A stretch of DNA of 64,000 nucleotides, taken from Phnomibacter ginsenosidimutans. Lineage in GTDB: Bacteria > Bacteroidota > Bacteroidia > Chitinophagales > Chitinophagaceae. The notes beneath the pieces are model-generated. The model was not told the origin of the DNA. It did no database searches and was given only the letters and a program-made list of their open reading frames with translations. The position numbers and the translations under genes are program-made. The stretch spans positions 1,480,501 to 1,544,500 of the forward strand of contig NZ_CP046566.1 of assembly GCF_009740285.1 (NCBI RefSeq), given 5' to 3'. This document shows positions 55,612 to 63,459 of the stretch, one piece after another. The first letter of the stretch is position 1, and every line of letters starts with the position of its first letter.

Positions 55612-56467
55612 ATGAGGCAATTAAAAATTGCTACCCAGATCACGAACCGTGATTCGCAGGCGGTAGAGAAGTACTTACAGGAAATTTCCAAAATTGGCAT
55701 GATCACCGGAAGAGGAAACCATTTTGGCGCAACGCATCAAAATGGGTGATCAGAAGGCTCTGGAACGCCTGACCACCGCCAACCTGCGCTTTGTGGTATC
55801 AGTAGCCAAGCAGTACCAACACCAGGGCTTGTCGCTGAGTGATCTGATTAATGAAGGTAATCTGGGGCTGATCAAAGCAGCCCAGCGTTTTGATGAAACC
55901 AAGGGTTTCAAATTCATTTCTTACGCTGTATGGTGGATTCGCCAGTCCATCTTGCAAGCGTTGGCAGAGCAGGGAAGATTAGTCCGCCTGCCTCAAAACA
56001 AAATTGGCACCTACAACAAAGCCAACAAGGCTTACATGGCTTTCGAGCAAGAACATGAGCGGGAACCTTCTACAGAAGAACTGGCTGATATTCTTGAAAT
56101 GAGTGAAACCGAAATCAACAACATTTTCCAGAGCAACACCCGCCACAGCAGCCTCGATGCCCCCGTGCACGAAGCCGAAGATGTGGCCATGGGCGACCTG
56201 CTGGAAGGTAGCGACGACACTGACGACGATGTGATGAAAGACTCACTTCGGGAGGAAATTCGCCGTGTGCTGAAATCGTTGAGCCCTCGTGAAGCAGAAA
56301 TCGTATCGGCTTACTTTGGTTTGGATGGAGAAAATGGTGTAACCATTGAGCAAATTGGTCAGAAGTATGATTTGACCAAGGAGCGTATCCGTCAGATTAA
56401 AGAAAGAGCTATTAAGCGTTTGCAAAAAGCCCGCTACAGCAACTCGCTGAAGTCGTATTTGGGATAA
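55612..56467 (+). CDS. rpoD: Primary RNA polymerase sigma factor (RpoD/SigA), split by a frameshift
   Basis: The short Bacteroidota primary sigma factor, which lacks region 1.1. From ATG 55612 it reads MRQLKIATQITNRDSQAVEK and YLQEISKIGMIT, then leaves frame at 55716-55722. The next frame carries LAQRIKMGDQKALERLTTAN, region 2 (GFKFISYAVWWIRQSILQAL), region 3 and region 4.2 (DLTKERIRQIKERAIKRLQ) to 56467. Two missing bases, or one surplus base, restore ITxEEETILAQRI and give about 285 residues. Because the protein is expected to be essential, a sequence error is the likely cause. Confidence 0.9.
55714..55724 (+). other. Apparent indel in the primary sigma factor gene
   Basis: ATCACCGGAAGAGGAAACC reads ITGRGN in the upstream frame. 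Two extra C would give ITPEEET and one base fewer ITEEET; both fit the family better. Confidence 0.75.
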
Positions 56468-56555
56468 TGCACCCCTGCATGTATCCCAAGCGAAGCGGTA
56501 GCTCATAATTTGGGATAATATGTACGGATTTCGCTCCAAGGCGAAAAACGACATT

Positions 56556-56589
56556 GGCCCCTCGGATGTACATCTGAGGGGTTTTTTTA
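56556..56589 (+). terminator. Terminator of the sigma factor gene
   Basis: CCCCTCGGATG-TA-CATCTGAGGGG forms a stem with one mismatch followed by seven T, about 90 bases after the stop. Confidence 0.85.
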
Positions 56590-56695
56590 TGCGGAAAGCT
56601 GAAGGCTGAAGGCGTAAAGCCAAAGGCTGAGGGCAGCAAGCTGAAGGTTGAGGAGAAGGGAAAGGACAAGGACAAGGGGGAAGAGAATCGGACAA
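56590..56695 (+). repeat. Purine-rich GCTGAAGGC degenerate repeat
   Basis: GGAAAGCTGAAGGCTGAAGG and related words (AAGGCTGAGG, AAGCTGAAGG, then GGACAAGGACAAGGGG) fill about 100 bases after the terminator. No gene is seen here. Confidence 0.55.
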
Positions 56696-56752
56696 CTGCC
56701 GACGCAGCCTTAGGGCTGGAATTGTGGCTAAATACTTTGTATTAGAAATAGA

Positions 56753-56952
56753 GATAACGTTCAGGGATTTATGCAGGTGGGCAATGTTGTTCAGTCCAGC
56801 CCGGCCTACTGAAGCCCAATAGAGTTACTAAAGTTGAAGATACCAATATCGACGCAGCGAAGAAAGTCGAGCCTGATATACTGGTGGGATATGCACTACA
56901 GATGAAAGACGCATTACGTCTGGCCCACTTGCATAAAACCAACTGTTAGCGG
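56753..56952. repeat. attC-like inverted-repeat region beside the TPR lipoprotein gene
   Basis: TTTATGCAGGTGGGC (56768-56782) and GCCCACTTGCATAAA (56923-56937) form a 15-bp inverted repeat with one mismatch. Outside them lie TAACGTT on the left and AACTGTTAGCGG on the right, which are themselves roughly inverted. The right end overlaps the stop codon of the TPR gene. The layout recalls an integron attC site of about 200 bases, but the ends do not fit GTTRRRY exactly. Confidence 0.5.
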
Positions 56953-57557
56953 TTGTTGTTCGTCTGGCCACAATAGGTTTTTATCATTTCAGTTGCTTCA
57001 TTTCTGTCATCATCGGTCAATGCAACTTGTTTAGCATTGTCAAAGTATGTACAAGCCTTCTCTGTCTTTCCGCTTCTTACATAAATTGTCCCTTGCCAAA
57101 GAAGGCAATTGCTTTTTTCTTCATAGTTATTGTCAACCAAAGTTTGAAAGTCTATGAATGAGCTTTTAAGACTGTCCATAAAATATTTTACTTGGGCTCT
57201 TTGATATAAAGCGTCATTGTAAGGAATTTGTGCCCTTGCCTCTTCGTCAGCAAATGGAGAGTTTTGATTGTAAGTTATAATAAAGTCACCGTGAGATTGT
57301 AGAGCCATCACTTTGTTGAAGTCCCAAAGAGCCTTGTCATATTGCTTTGTTGCTAAATAATCAAACCCTCTATTATAATATGCTAGCTGTAATTTGTTGT
57401 TTCGGTTTATAACCTTCGTGTAAGTTTCAATTGCTTTGTCATATTTTTTCTGTTTGCTAGAACTGAGTGCCTTGTCCAACAATTGCTCGTTGGTCTGCTT
57501 ACAGGAAGTGCAGAAGAGAAGGAATATTATTAAGCTGAAAATTGGTTTGATGCTCAT
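56946..57557 (-). CDS. TPR lipoprotein, AT-rich, probably acquired
   Basis: A 203-residue lipoprotein with lipobox FCTSC, then tetratricopeptide units: LLDKALSSSKQKKYDKAIET and LQLAYYNRGFDYLATKQYDKAL, followed by further helical pairs (YNDALYQRAQVKYFMDSL, CLLWQGTIYVRSGKTEKAC). Base composition is much lower in GC (about 35% in the part counted) than neighbours. Near-inverted sequences ACAATAACCGCTAAC and GTTAGCGGTTGTTGT bracket the gene tightly. The function is unknown; TPRs suggest protein binding at the membrane. Confidence 0.72.
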   Translation of the reverse strand: MSIKPIFSLIIFLLFCTSCKQTNEQLLDKALSSSKQKKYDKAIETYTKVINRNNKLQLAYYNRGFDYLATKQYDKALWDFNKVMALQSHGDFIITYNQNSPFADEEARAQIPYNDALYQRAQVKYFMDSLKSSFIDFQTLVDNNYEEKSNCLLWQGTIYVRSGKTEKACTYFDNAKQVALTDDDRNEATEMIKTYCGQTNNNR

Positions 57558-57561
57558 TTTA

Positions 57562-57578
57562 CAATAACCGCTAACTCA
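57562..57578. repeat. Boundary repeat of the TPR gene, distal copy
   Basis: TTACAATAACCGCTAACTC here is nearly the reverse complement of CTGTTAGCGGTTGTTGT at 56943-56959 (14 of 17 positions). The pair brackets the TPR gene. Confidence 0.5.
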
Positions 57579-57735
57579 AAAATAGACGACACTCGCCACA
57601 TTTTCTACATTGATAATCAATCATTTTTTTAAGGCAATCCACATTGCCTGAAGCCCTTTCAATGGTGGAGCGCATAGAGATGTATTGCAACCTGCTGGTT
57701 ACAACGAACAGTGTAGGACGTACCTGGATATTCGT

Positions 57736-58098
57736 TTATTTCCCCTGCAAAAAATGCACCGCATACCAGGCCAGCACGGCCAGGGCTATCAGCAGCAGGG
57801 TAGCCAGCGAGAGCCATAGCCAGTTCACCTGCATGGATTTGTGCTTGCGTTTGTTGGGCTGGCTGGTTTGCGCTTTCAAAAACATATCCAGCTCATGCTG
57901 TATGGCCGGCAGGCGTTTGCGGTCTTGCACCATCATCAGGCCTTCCAGCGCTTCTGCATCTATACCGGCAGCCGATAGCTGCGCTTCTACCTGCTGGCTT
58001 TCGGCAGGCGACAACTTGCCCGTGAGGTAAGCAATGAGCTGCTCATTGTCGATGGGCTGATCGGTGTTGGCTAATATGTTGAGCAAATCAGGATGCAT
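57736..58098 (-). CDS. Probable membrane anti-sigma factor
   Basis: A 120-residue protein with an N-terminal cytosolic part (MHPDLLNILANTDQPIDNEQLIAYLTGKLSPAE) and one C-terminal membrane helix (WLWLSLATLLLIALAVLAWYAV). Position and layout, directly coupled to an ECF sigma gene with an 11-base overlap, suggest it holds the sigma factor at the membrane. No ZAS motif is evident, so the role is inference. Confidence 0.65.
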   Translation of the reverse strand: MHPDLLNILANTDQPIDNEQLIAYLTGKLSPAESQQVEAQLSAAGIDAEALEGLMMVQDRKRLPAIQHELDMFLKAQTSQPNKRKHKSMQVNWLWLSLATLLLIALAVLAWYAVHFLQGK

Positions 58099-58660
58099 GA
58101 TGTTGACGTTGTTTTTCCACCCAAATTTTAATGTTGCGTTTGCCGTTTTGAATGGCACTTTTGACCTGCATCAGGCTGTGCCCAGTTTGGTCGGCTATCT
58201 GCTGATAGCTTTGCTTTTGCAGGTAAAACAAAGTTACACAAAGCTTCTGCGGCTCCTGCAATTGCTGCAGGCCTTCTTCTATCCATACCAGCAGTTGTTC
58301 TTTTTGCTGGCTTTGTTGTTTGGCTTCGTACTGGTCGTGGTCGGCTATTTCGCCCACACTGTCTTCGGGTACAATGCGGTGGGTTTTGCGCAGCGCCATC
58401 AGGCAGTGGTTGCGGGCCACGGTATATATCCAGCTTTTAAAATAGGTAATGTCGTATTTCCCCATTTCGCCCAGTGCTTTTATGAACACCTGCTGTACGG
58501 CATCTTTGGCTTCTTCTTCATCTTTCAGGTACTTCATGCACACACCAAACAGCAGCAGGGTGTAGCGCTGCAGTAAGATGCCGGCATACTGGTTGTTGCC
58601 ACTGTCTTTAAACAGTTGCAGCAAGGTTTGGTCAGAAAACTGATGCGGAGATTCGGCCAC
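58088..58660 (-). CDS. ECF-type RNA polymerase sigma factor
   Basis: A roughly 190-residue sigma-70 family member with region 2 (YTLLLFGVCMKYLKDEEEAKDAVQQVFIKAL, YFKSWIYTVARNHCLMALRK) and region 4 (LQEPQKLCVTLFYLQKQSYQQIADQTGHS). The frame is open to 58708, starting with GTG there. GTG 58660 (MAESPHQFSDQTLL) gives the usual ECF length and is preferred. It is divergent from the NlpC/P60 gene. Confidence 0.85.
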   Translation of the reverse strand: MAESPHQFSDQTLLQLFKDSGNNQYAGILLQRYTLLLFGVCMKYLKDEEEAKDAVQQVFIKALGEMGKYDITYFKSWIYTVARNHCLMALRKTHRIVPEDSVGEIADHDQYEAKQQSQQKEQLLVWIEEGLQQLQEPQKLCVTLFYLQKQSYQQIADQTGHSLMQVKSAIQNGKRNIKIWVEKQRQHHAS

Positions 58661-58783
58661 GGGCAAAAGCTTTTCAGAGAGATGTAAATAAAGGAAAAAT
58701 CCACACACGCCCCGGCAATCTGCTTAAATAGATATGCACGGCGCAGGGGCGGTCGTTTATTATTGCAGCAAACTTTGTGAGGT

Positions 58784-59572
58784 ATGATGTGCATCAATAT
58801 TGTGTCGGTGGCGCCCATGCGGGCACAGGCAGCACACCGCTCCGAAATGGTGAGCCAGTTGCTGTTTGGTGAGCAATGCGAGATATTGAACAGTGAAGGC
58901 GATTTTTACCAGGTACGCAGCCGCTACGATGGTTACGAAGGCTGGGTGCAGGCTACGCAACTGGTACCTATGGAAGCCGGCCTGTTCGATGAAAGCATGG
59001 TATGCACGGCAGCACTCGATGCTCATGTGTGGGTAAACGACCGGCCGTTACGTTTATCACCCGGCAGTGAATGTTATTTTGCTGCCAGTGGCAGGGGCAA
59101 GGTAAACAGAGAAACGTTGGCATTGCCCGGATACAGTATCCGTTATCAGCACCCGCTACCGCTGATGCCGCTGGAACCGGCCACGCCCAACAGCGAAGCC
59201 ATCATTACCTGCGCCATGCAATACCTGGGTACGCCGTACCTGTGGGGTGGCAAAAGCATTTGGGGAATTGATTGCAGTGGTTTTGTGCAAATGGTATTCA
59301 AGCAAAACGGCATGTTTGTGCCCCGCGATGCCTGGCAGCAGGCCGAAGGCGGCGATGCCATTGGTTTTTTACAAGAAGCCAAACCCGGCGACCTCGCCTT
59401 TTTCGACAATGCGGAAGGTCGCATTACGCATGTGGGCATCCTGCTCAACGACCATCAAATACTCCACGCATCGGGTGTGGTGCGTATCGATCCCATCGAC
59501 AATGAAGGCATCATCCATGCCGAAAGCGGCCGCCGAACACATCACCTGCGGTTGCTGAAAAGGTATTTCTAA
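58784..59572 (+). CDS. NlpC/P60 (C40) cell-wall peptidase with SH3b domain
   Basis: A 262-residue protein with an N-terminal SH3b domain (VSVAPMRAQAAHRSEMVSQLLFGEQ, YDGYEGWVQATQL). The C-terminal NlpC/P60 domain has catalytic cysteine in IDCSGFVQMVFKQNG, histidine in ITHVGILL and the third polar residue in ILHASG. It would cut peptide bonds of peptidoglycan, typically gamma-D-Glu-diaminopimelate. No signal peptide is evident, as in many Bacteroidota homologues. It diverges from the ECF sigma gene. Confidence 0.88.
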   Translation: MMCINIVSVAPMRAQAAHRSEMVSQLLFGEQCEILNSEGDFYQVRSRYDGYEGWVQATQLVPMEAGLFDESMVCTAALDAHVWVNDRPLRLSPGSECYFAASGRGKVNRETLALPGYSIRYQHPLPLMPLEPATPNSEAIITCAMQYLGTPYLWGGKSIWGIDCSGFVQMVFKQNGMFVPRDAWQQAEGGDAIGFLQEAKPGDLAFFDNAEGRITHVGILLNDHQILHASGVVRIDPIDNEGIIHAESGRRTHHLRLLKRYF

Positions 59573-59642
59573 TAATGGGACACGGAAAATGGGACGCGGA
59601 TTTTTGCGAATGGAATGGATTGCCACGGATGTCTTTCGAGTA
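59573..59642. other. Non-coding tail after the NlpC/P60 gene
   Basis: Short AT-mixed sequence with a GGACGCGGATTTTTGCGAATGG stretch leading into the repeat array. No gene or signal seen. Confidence 0.4.
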
Positions 59643-59802
59643 AAGCCCTGAAGGGGCGACCATCACTCAGCCACGGGTGCAGCCCGTGGTACAAAGGACA
59701 ACAAAAGATACAAGCCCTGAAAGGGCGATTATCATCTAGCCCCGGGTTTTAACCCGGGGGGTAAATGGGCAACAAAAAAACACCAAGCCCTGAAAGGGCG
59801 AC
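59643..59802. repeat. CCCTGAAAGGGCG palindromic repeat array
   Basis: Two full units of about 70 bases and one partial unit start at 59643, 59711 and 59783. Each opens AAGCCCTGAAAGGGCGA (the first reads CCCTGAAGGGGCG), itself a hairpin. Each full unit then has a second hairpin (CCACGGGTGCAGCCCGTGG; CCCCGGGTTTTAACCCGGGG) and an ACAAAA-rich spacer. The hairpin arms differ but stay complementary, so structure appears conserved over sequence. Confidence 0.7.
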
Positions 59803-59962
59803 ATGATGAGGACTGGCTGAATGAGTAAATGAGTAACCATACGTCACAGGCCGGGAGGCCTGCGACAGCAGAGGATGAAAACGGATGCACACGGATTTTA
59901 ATAAAATGCTTTGTGTGCTCTGTGCCCTCTGTGCGAAACATTTAGCCTCGATGCAAGCTCAC
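59803..59962. repeat. Further degenerate repeats before the ppa terminator
   Basis: Holds a CAGGCCGGGAGGCCTG palindrome near 59847 and a CTTTGTGTGCTCTGTGCCCT stretch near 59911 related to the CTCTGTGG repeats at 22.8 kb. No gene is seen. Confidence 0.45.
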
Positions 59963-60000
59963 AAAAAAGCGACCAACACAATCTGCTGGTCGCTTTTGCT
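59963..60000. terminator. Terminator of the lipoprotein-crcB-ppa operon
   Basis: AAAAGCGACCA / TGGTCGCTTTT forms an 11-bp stem. On the minus strand it ends in six T. It begins 22 bases beyond the ppa stop. Confidence 0.8.
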
Positions 60001-60022
60001 ATGTAAAAGAAAATGGCAATGC

Positions 60023-60574
60023 TTAGGTGCCGAATTTCACTTTGTACGCTTCAATGCTGGCATTGATGATTTGCAGGGCTGTGGCTTTGTCGCCAAAGTC
60101 TTCTACCTGCACACTCTTGTTTTCGAGTTTCTTGTAGTCTTCAAAAAACTGCCGCAGTTCTTTAAAGAAATGCGGACCGAGTTCTTCAATGTTGTTGATG
60201 TGGTTTACACTCATATCGTTGGAAGCAACGGCAATGATTTTATCATCGGCATCGCCACCATCAATCATTTGCATTACACCAATTACTTTGGCTTCGATGA
60301 TGCACAACGGCTGCACACTAATGCTGCTGAGTACCAAAATATCCAGCGGGTCTTTATCGTCGCCATAGGTTTGCGGAATAAAGCCGTAGTTGGTGGGGTA
60401 GTAGAAACTGGAGTAGATTACCCGGTCGAGTTTCAACAGACCCGTTTCTTTTTCGATTTCATACTTGGCCCTGCTGCCTTGCGGAATTTCAATGATAGCG
60501 TTGACGGTACGTGGGGCACCATCGCCATAAGGAACGCCGTGCCAGGGGTGATGTACGTTGATGTTGGAAGTCAT
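60023..60574 (-). CDS. ppa: Inorganic pyrophosphatase (family I)
   Basis: A 183-residue cytosolic pyrophosphatase that hydrolyses PPi to two phosphates. Active-site motifs are [32 protein letters not shown] and the signature [13 protein letters not shown]. It starts 3 bases below crcB, so both are in one transcript. Fluoride is a classic inhibitor of this enzyme, which makes the pairing with a fluoride exporter meaningful. Confidence 0.95.
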   Translation of the reverse strand: MTSNINVHHPWHGVPYGDGAPRTVNAIIEIPQGSRAKYEIEKETGLLKLDRVIYSSFYYPTNYGFIPQTYGDDKDPLDILVLSSISVQPLCIIEAKVIGVMQMIDGGDADDKIIAVASNDMSVNHINNIEELGPHFFKELRQFFEDYKKLENKSVQVEDFGDKATALQIINASIEAYKVKFGT

Positions 60575-60577
60575 AAT

Positions 60578-60955
60578 TTATTTTGATAAAGTGAAACCGA
60601 ATGCGGCTGCGCCGATGCCTAAAATTAGGGAAGCGCCAATATAAACGGTCAGCAAACCATATTGTTGCTGCCGTATCATTTGCAGGCTCTCATTGCTGAG
60701 TGCCGAAAACGTGGTGAAACCACCACAAAAACCCGTTGCCAGCAGCAGTTGCCAAGCCTGAAAGCCGGGATGTTTGGCCGCCTGGCCAGCCACCCAACCA
60801 ATGAACAATGAACCAATAATATTGACGGCAAATGTGCCCCATGGAAAGGCACTTCCTGCTTTTTGCATAATGAACGTGCCGGCCACAAACCGCAGCACAC
60901 TGCCCAGCATGCCGCCCAATGCCACTAACACAATATGGTAAATGCTGATGCCCAT
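60578..60955 (-). CDS. crcB: Fluoride ion channel CrcB/Fluc
   Basis: A 125-residue four-helix membrane protein that exports fluoride as a dual-topology dimer. The signature GFCGGFTTFSALSNE with its TTFS motif and the N-terminal GGMLGSVLRF are clear. It lies 6 bases below a lipoprotein gene and 3 bases above ppa. I did not recognise a fluoride riboswitch upstream. Confidence 0.93.
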   Translation of the reverse strand: MGISIYHIVLVALGGMLGSVLRFVAGTFIMQKAGSAFPWGTFAVNIIGSLFIGWVAGQAAKHPGFQAWQLLLATGFCGGFTTFSALSNESLQMIRQQQYGLLTVYIGASLILGIGAAAFGFTLSK

Positions 60956-60961
60956 TTGTTA

Positions 60962-61357
60962 TTACGGAAAACTGAATGACAGGTTCACCAACCATTGACC
61001 ATCTTGCTGCACACATTGCAGGGTTTTCGGTTGGTTGTCGTAGGCATTTTGATACGCCACTTGTACTTCGTTTTCGCTGATAGTTTTTATGGAGAGAATC
61101 ACAATGGAAGATTGTGAAAGGCGTTCCTTGCCAAAGCCATCGAGGCTGCGAAAGGGCTGCTCAAAACGGGTGCTGAGTAGTTGCGCATTGGCATCGCCGG
61201 GCACCAACAATTGCTTGGCTCGTTTAAAGTTGCCCTGATAGGTGGCATTGATAAACTGACGGCCACAATCGATGCCGCTTTCTGGCGCTTCGTAGCTGCT
61301 GCAGGCTGCCAGTAGCAGCAGCAAGGGCAGCCATCCCCAACGGAAAAATCGGTTCAT
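60962..61357 (-). CDS. Lipoprotein of unknown function in the crcB-ppa operon
   Basis: A 131-residue protein with a lipoprotein signal (MNRFFRWGWLPLLLLLAACSS, lipobox LAAC). A small domain follows, with GRQFINATYQGNFKRAKQLL and VAYQNAYDNQPKTLQCVQQDGQWLVNLSFSF, which resembles NTF2-like/DUF4878 lipoproteins. The start is 61357; the frame is open to 61417. As first gene of the operon it may respond to the same cue, but its role is unknown. Confidence 0.7.
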   Translation of the reverse strand: MNRFFRWGWLPLLLLLAACSSYEAPESGIDCGRQFINATYQGNFKRAKQLLVPGDANAQLLSTRFEQPFRSLDGFGKERLSQSSIVILSIKTISENEVQVAYQNAYDNQPKTLQCVQQDGQWLVNLSFSFP

Positions 61358-61424
61358 GTGCACGAAAGTACAGCATTCATCCAAGCTGCCGTTCAACAGA
61401 AACTGAAGCTTGATCAACGAATAG

Positions 61425-61456
61425 TTGTGCCGAATTTCATTTCACCTATACATTTG
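61425..61456 (+). promoter_or_regulatory. Bacteroidota-type promoter of kup
   Basis: TTG (61425-61427), a 21-base spacer and TACATTTG (61449-61456) precede the kup start. Transcription would begin near 61462, leaving a 20-base leader before GTG 61482. This argues against an earlier start. Confidence 0.6.
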
Positions 61457-61481
61457 TTGTTCACTTATCAGAACAACTCAC

Positions 61482-63452
61482 GTGGGTAGTCACATTAATA
61501 AGGTATCCGCCGCCGGCCTGCTGGTAGCACTGGGTATCATCTACGGCGACATCGGCACTTCTCCGCTGTACGTTTTAAACGCAATCATTAACGGGAAAGA
61601 AATCAGCGAACTACTCATTGTGGGTGGTCTAAGTTGCGTTATCTGGACCCTGACATTACAAACAACAGTGAAATATGTGCTGCTTACCCTACAGGCCGAC
61701 AACCGTGGGGAAGGTGGTATTTTTTCTTTGTACACTTTAGTACGCCGCCGCCGCCGCTGGCTGGTATTACCTGCCATGATTGGTGGTGCAGCCCTGCTAG
61801 CCGATGGTATGATTACACCGCCCATTTCTATTACTTCTGCGGTTGAAGGTCTGCGTCAGTTGCCGGCGTTTGCCAGTTTGCAAAATGATCATCAAACCAT
61901 CATTTACATCGTGTTGGCCATTATCACGGTCATCTTTTTTGTACAGCAATTTGGTACGGCTTCCATTGGCAAAATGTTTGGTCCGGTAATGACCATTTGG
62001 TTCATCATGCTGGGAGGACTTGGCCTCATGCACATTGCCGACGACCTTACTGTGTTCAAAGCATTGAACCCTTATTACGCCATTAAGTTGTTGGTGGTGT
62101 ATCCCAAAGGATTTTGGATTCTGGGTGCTGTGTTTTTGTGTACTACTGGTGCCGAAGCATTGTACAGCGACCTTGGCCACTGTGGTAAAAACAACATCCG
62201 CGTATCGTGGGTGATGGTGAAAACCGCCCTTATCATCAACTACCTTGGGCAGGGCGCATGGTTGCTGTCGCATTACAACGGTCGCGTATTTCCCACAGAA
62301 CTCAGTAACCCCTTTTACGCCATTATGCCACAGGGTTTTCTGGTGTTCGGCATCATCATTGCTACAGCTGCGGCCATCATAGCCAGCCAGGCTTTAATAT
62401 CGGGTTCATTTACTCTTATCAGCGAAGCTATCCGGCTTAACCTTTGGCCCAAGCACAAAATTGATTACCCCACCGAGCAACGTGGACAATTGTTTATTAC
62501 AGCAACCAATTTTCTGTTGTTTATAGGTTGCGTTTCCATGGTATTGATTTTTAAGAAGAGCACCAACATGGAAGCTGCATATGGTTTGGCCATTACCATT
62601 TGTATGATGGCCACCACCATTTTGTTTGCCAACTATTTGGTGTTGAAGCGGGTAAAGCAACCATTGATATATCTCTTTTTGGTTACCTATTTCGCCATTG
62701 AAGGATCATTCTTATTTGCCAACCTCGATAAGTTTCCACATGGTGGTTATGTAACACTCATTGTTGGTGGCGGACTTTTCCTCGTGATGTACGTATGGTA
62801 CAGGGCCCGCAAAATCAAAAACCGCTATGTAGAATTTGTGCGGTTGGAAAACTACATTCCGCAAATACAAGAGTTGAGCAATGATAAGAGTGTGCCCAAG
62901 TATGCCACGCATCTTATTTACCTCACCAGTGCCAATAACCCCAAAGAAATTGAGCACAAAATCATTTACTCCATTCTCAACCGCAAGCCCAAGCGGGCCG
63001 ATATTTACTGGTTTGTACACGTAGATACACTGGATGATCCGTACACCTGCGAGTACCAGGTGGATCATATCATTCCGAATGATATTATCCGGGTAGAATT
63101 CCGGTTGGGTTTCCGTATGGAACCTCGCATCAACATGCTTTTCCGTAAGGTGATAGAAGACCTGGTAGAAAACAAAGAAGTAAACATTACGAGCCGCTAC
63201 GAAAGTTTGGAACGCAACAATGTGGTGGGCGACTTCCAGTTTATCGTAATGGAAAAATACCTGAGTGCCGATAACCAATTACCATTCTTGGAAAGTCTGG
63301 TCATGAAAACCTATTTCGCCATCAAAGACATAAGCCTGAGTGAAGAAAAAGGTTTTGGCCTCGATACCAGCTATGTACAAATTGAAAAGTTTCCGCTCAT
63401 TGTATCGCCGGCACCCAATCTCAATTTGAAACGCATCAACACCGAAGATTAA
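61482..63452 (+). CDS. kup: Potassium uptake protein Kup
   Basis: A 656-residue proton-coupled K+ importer of the inner membrane. It shows the family motifs LGIIYGDIGTSPLYV, GEGGIFSLYTL, GAALLADGMITPPISITSAVEG and GAVFLCTTGAEALYSDLGHCG. About twelve membrane helices precede a hydrophilic C-terminal domain. GTG 61482 is chosen as start because of the promoter position and because the frame above it holds no family sequence. Confidence 0.93.
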   Translation: MGSHINKVSAAGLLVALGIIYGDIGTSPLYVLNAIINGKEISELLIVGGLSCVIWTLTLQTTVKYVLLTLQADNRGEGGIFSLYTLVRRRRRWLVLPAMIGGAALLADGMITPPISITSAVEGLRQLPAFASLQNDHQTIIYIVLAIITVIFFVQQFGTASIGKMFGPVMTIWFIMLGGLGLMHIADDLTVFKALNPYYAIKLLVVYPKGFWILGAVFLCTTGAEALYSDLGHCGKNNIRVSWVMVKTALIINYLGQGAWLLSHYNGRVFPTELSNPFYAIMPQGFLVFGIIIATAAAIIASQALISGSFTLISEAIRLNLWPKHKIDYPTEQRGQLFITATNFLLFIGCVSMVLIFKKSTNMEAAYGLAITICMMATTILFANYLVLKRVKQPLIYLFLVTYFAIEGSFLFANLDKFPHGGYVTLIVGGGLFLVMYVWYRARKIKNRYVEFVRLENYIPQIQELSNDKSVPKYATHLIYLTSANNPKEIEHKIIYSILNRKPKRADIYWFVHVDTLDDPYTCEYQVDHIIPNDIIRVEFRLGFRMEPRINMLFRKVIEDLVENKEVNITSRYESLERNNVVGDFQFIVMEKYLSADNQLPFLESLVMKTYFAIKDISLSEEKGFGLDTSYVQIEKFPLIVSPAPNLNLKRINTED

Positions 63453-63459
63453 TTTTTGC

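Noticed and set aside
57644-58030. 128-codon plus-strand frame
   Set aside because: Antisense to the anti-sigma-like gene, with no domain and serine/cysteine-rich composition typical of shadows.
59643-59802. CRISPR array
   Set aside because: Only two and a partial unit exist, the 'spacers' are themselves hairpins with conserved structure, and no cas genes are near.
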